From Chloroflexota bacterium (GTDB lineage Bacteria > Chloroflexota > Anaerolineae > UBA4142), in the NCBI GenBank assembly GCA_023381515.1, contig JAMCQI010000026.1, positions 1-6,919 of the forward strand: DNA of 6,919 nt, read 5' to 3'. Positions 5,806 through 6,919 of this stretch are shown here, in pieces (positions within the stretch are counted from its first letter, which is position 1; each line of letters opens with the position of its first letter). Position numbers and translations under genes: made by a program. The notes beneath the pieces were generated by a model, which searched no databases, was not told where the DNA came from, and worked only from the letters and a program-made list of their open reading frames with translations.

Positions 5806-6528
5806 GTGAGCGGGACCATCTATCGACTCGACAAGCTGAAAAAAGAGTACGGTCCCCGCATGGTCGTCGACGTCGACCACCTTGAGGTGAACGCCGGCGA
5901 GATCCTGGCCCTCGTCGGGCCGAGCGGGGCCGGCAAGTCGACCTTGCTGCGGCTCTTGAATTTTCTGGAAGCGCCGTCGGCGGGCAGCCTCACCTATCTC
6001 GATCAACCGCTCGCGCCCAAGGTCGCGACGGCGACCCGCCGCGATGTCACGACGGTCTTCCAGAGGCCGGTGCTGCTGCACGCCAGCGTCCACGACAACG
6101 TCGCCTACGGGCTCGAGCTGCGCGGACGGCGCGCCGACGGGCGCGTTACGGAGATCATCGCGCGCGTCGGCTTGACGGAGCTGGCGCGCCTGCCGGCGCA
6201 CAAGCTATCCGGCGGAGAAATGCAACGGGTCGCGCTCGCGCGTGCGCTCGTCATCGAGCCCCGCGTCCTGCTGCTGGACGAGCCGACCGCCAACCTGGAT
6301 CCCTACAACGTCGGCCTGATCGAAGAGATCGTGCGCAGCCAGAATCAAGCGCGCGGCACGACGGTGGTGCTCGTCACGCACAACGTGTTCCAGGCCAAGC
6401 GGCTTGCGCATCGCATCGGCTTGATGCTCGGCGGCCGGCTCGTCGAGGTAAGCAATGCGCGTGCCTTCTTCGAGAGCCCGGCCGACGCGCGTACGGCGGC
6501 GTTCGTCCGCGGAGACATGGTGTACTAG
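5806..6528 (+). CDS. tupC: Tungstate ABC transporter ATP-binding protein TupC
   Basis: A 240-residue ABC ATPase that powers the importer, probably as a dimer on the cytoplasmic face of TupB. Motifs in order: Walker A GPSGAGKST (38-46), Q-loop Gln86, signature LSGGEMQ (134-140), Walker B VLLLDEP (154-160) with catalytic Glu159, and H-loop His192. It starts with GTG, with GGAG at 5794-5797 eight bases upstream and only three bases after the tupB stop. The chain ends soon after the ATPase domain and lacks the C-terminal TOBE domain of ModC-type ATPases; the only TOBE domain in the operon is the separate mop gene. Last gene, followed by a strong terminator. Confidence 0.93.
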   Translation: MSGTIYRLDKLKKEYGPRMVVDVDHLEVNAGEILALVGPSGAGKSTLLRLLNFLEAPSAGSLTYLDQPLAPKVATATRRDVTTVFQRPVLLHASVHDNVAYGLELRGRRADGRVTEIIARVGLTELARLPAHKLSGGEMQRVALARALVIEPRVLLLDEPTANLDPYNVGLIEEIVRSQNQARGTTVVLVTHNVFQAKRLAHRIGLMLGGRLVEVSNARAFFESPADARTAAFVRGDMVY

Positions 6529-6581
6529 CCGGCGGGGCGGGGCGTTCTGGCGCGCCCCGGCGTGAATCATGAACGTTTCTT

Positions 6582-6621
6582 ACAGATACCCGTTCTCGCC
6601 GGAGAACGGGTATCTGTTTTT
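6582..6621 (+). terminator. Rho-independent terminator of the tungstate operon
   Basis: A perfect 16-bp stem (6582-6597 with 6602-6617, arm ACAGATACCCGTTCTC), tetraloop GCCG, and T-run from 6617 to 6621. It lies 54 bases after the tupC stop. A smaller GC hairpin (CGGGGCG/CGCCCCG, 6538-6544 with 6553-6559) sits between them and may protect the transcript end. The minus-strand side also shows A-rich flanks only weakly, so plus-strand termination is the main role. Confidence 0.93.
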
Positions 6622-6919
6622 GTATTTCGACTTATCTTCTCGGGTGGAGACCATACAGCGCAATCCGTGAAACGTAGTCTGCGCGCGTCGGCCGTGCGAG
6701 CCACGGCGGCGGCCAGATCGGACGAAGCCGTGGCAGACCTGCCCCCCAGCCCCTTCGCAAAAATGGAAAGGCGTGCTACATGGTTGCGCTCATGGTAAAC
6801 TTCCGAGGAAGTAGTCAGCATCAAGCGACTTTCAAAAACACCTCACGTGTCGCAGCGTCAATTCGTAAACATGCCGGGGGAAAAACCGTGTCACTGATAA
6901 TATGAAAGTGCTGTAGCGC
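6622..6919. other. Gene-free right edge
   Basis: Short frames on both strands overlap the terminator hairpin or lack ribosome binding sites, and none resembles a known protein. A small inverted repeat ACTTCC-GA-GGAAGT lies at 6799-6812. I see no promoter, tRNA or transposon end here. Confidence 0.5.

Noticed and set aside
5320..6201. Long minus-strand open frame opposite tupB and tupC
   Set aside because: A shadow frame produced by high third-position GC; its product is an Arg/Asp-rich low-complexity sequence, while the plus strand encodes well-conserved TupB and TupC.
6562..6824. Overlapping open frames on both strands after tupC
   Set aside because: Both include the perfect terminator hairpin at 6582-6621, and neither resembles a known protein.

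Overview
The window is bacterial, fairly GC-rich DNA. It carries two complete plus-strand operons separated by a long non-coding stretch, with what looks like the end of an insertion sequence at the left edge. Genes follow Shine-Dalgarno sequences, two start with GTG, and the tungstate-binding protein has a lipoprotein-type signal peptide. The genus cannot be read from the sequence. A free-living soil, sediment or aquatic bacterium of moderate to high GC would fit, but that is inference.

Left block (1-435): about five imperfect 24-bp tandem repeats (2-121) resemble the reiterated transposase-binding repeats at the ends of IS21-type elements. About 300 bp of apparently gene-free DNA follows. 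It ends in a 17-bp palindrome (419-435) placed 25 bp before the first gene, a likely operator.

Operon 1 (461-3177): an NAD-type short-chain dehydrogenase, a D-2-hydroxyacid dehydrogenase of the phosphoglycerate-dehydrogenase type, and a DapA/N-acetylneuraminate-lyase-family aldolase. All three keep their catalytic residues. Gaps of 43 and 22 bp suggest cotranscription. The combination suggests catabolism of a sugar or sugar acid: oxidation, aldol cleavage releasing pyruvate, and reduction or oxidation of a 2-oxo/2-hydroxy acid. The substrate cannot be named from sequence.

Spacer (3178-4016): an inverted repeat at 3251-3274, a strong intrinsic terminator at 3417-3451, about 400 bp with no recognisable gene, then a well-formed sigma70-type promoter (3846-3874). 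A palindrome overlaps the -10 box, and a roughly 135-nt leader able to fold into bulged hairpins follows.

Operon 2 (4017-6528): tupA, a free-standing molbindin gene (mop), tupB and tupC. It is closed by a 16-bp perfect-stem terminator at 6582-6621. This is a complete tungstate ABC importer: TupA captures tungstate outside the membrane, TupB forms the channel and TupC drives transport with ATP. The small Mop protein probably buffers the imported oxyanion in the cytoplasm. The promoter palindrome and leader suggest control by tungstate, molybdate or their pterin cofactor. This operon is visibly more GC-rich than operon 1, so the two blocks may have different histories. The last 300 bases hold no gene I can support.
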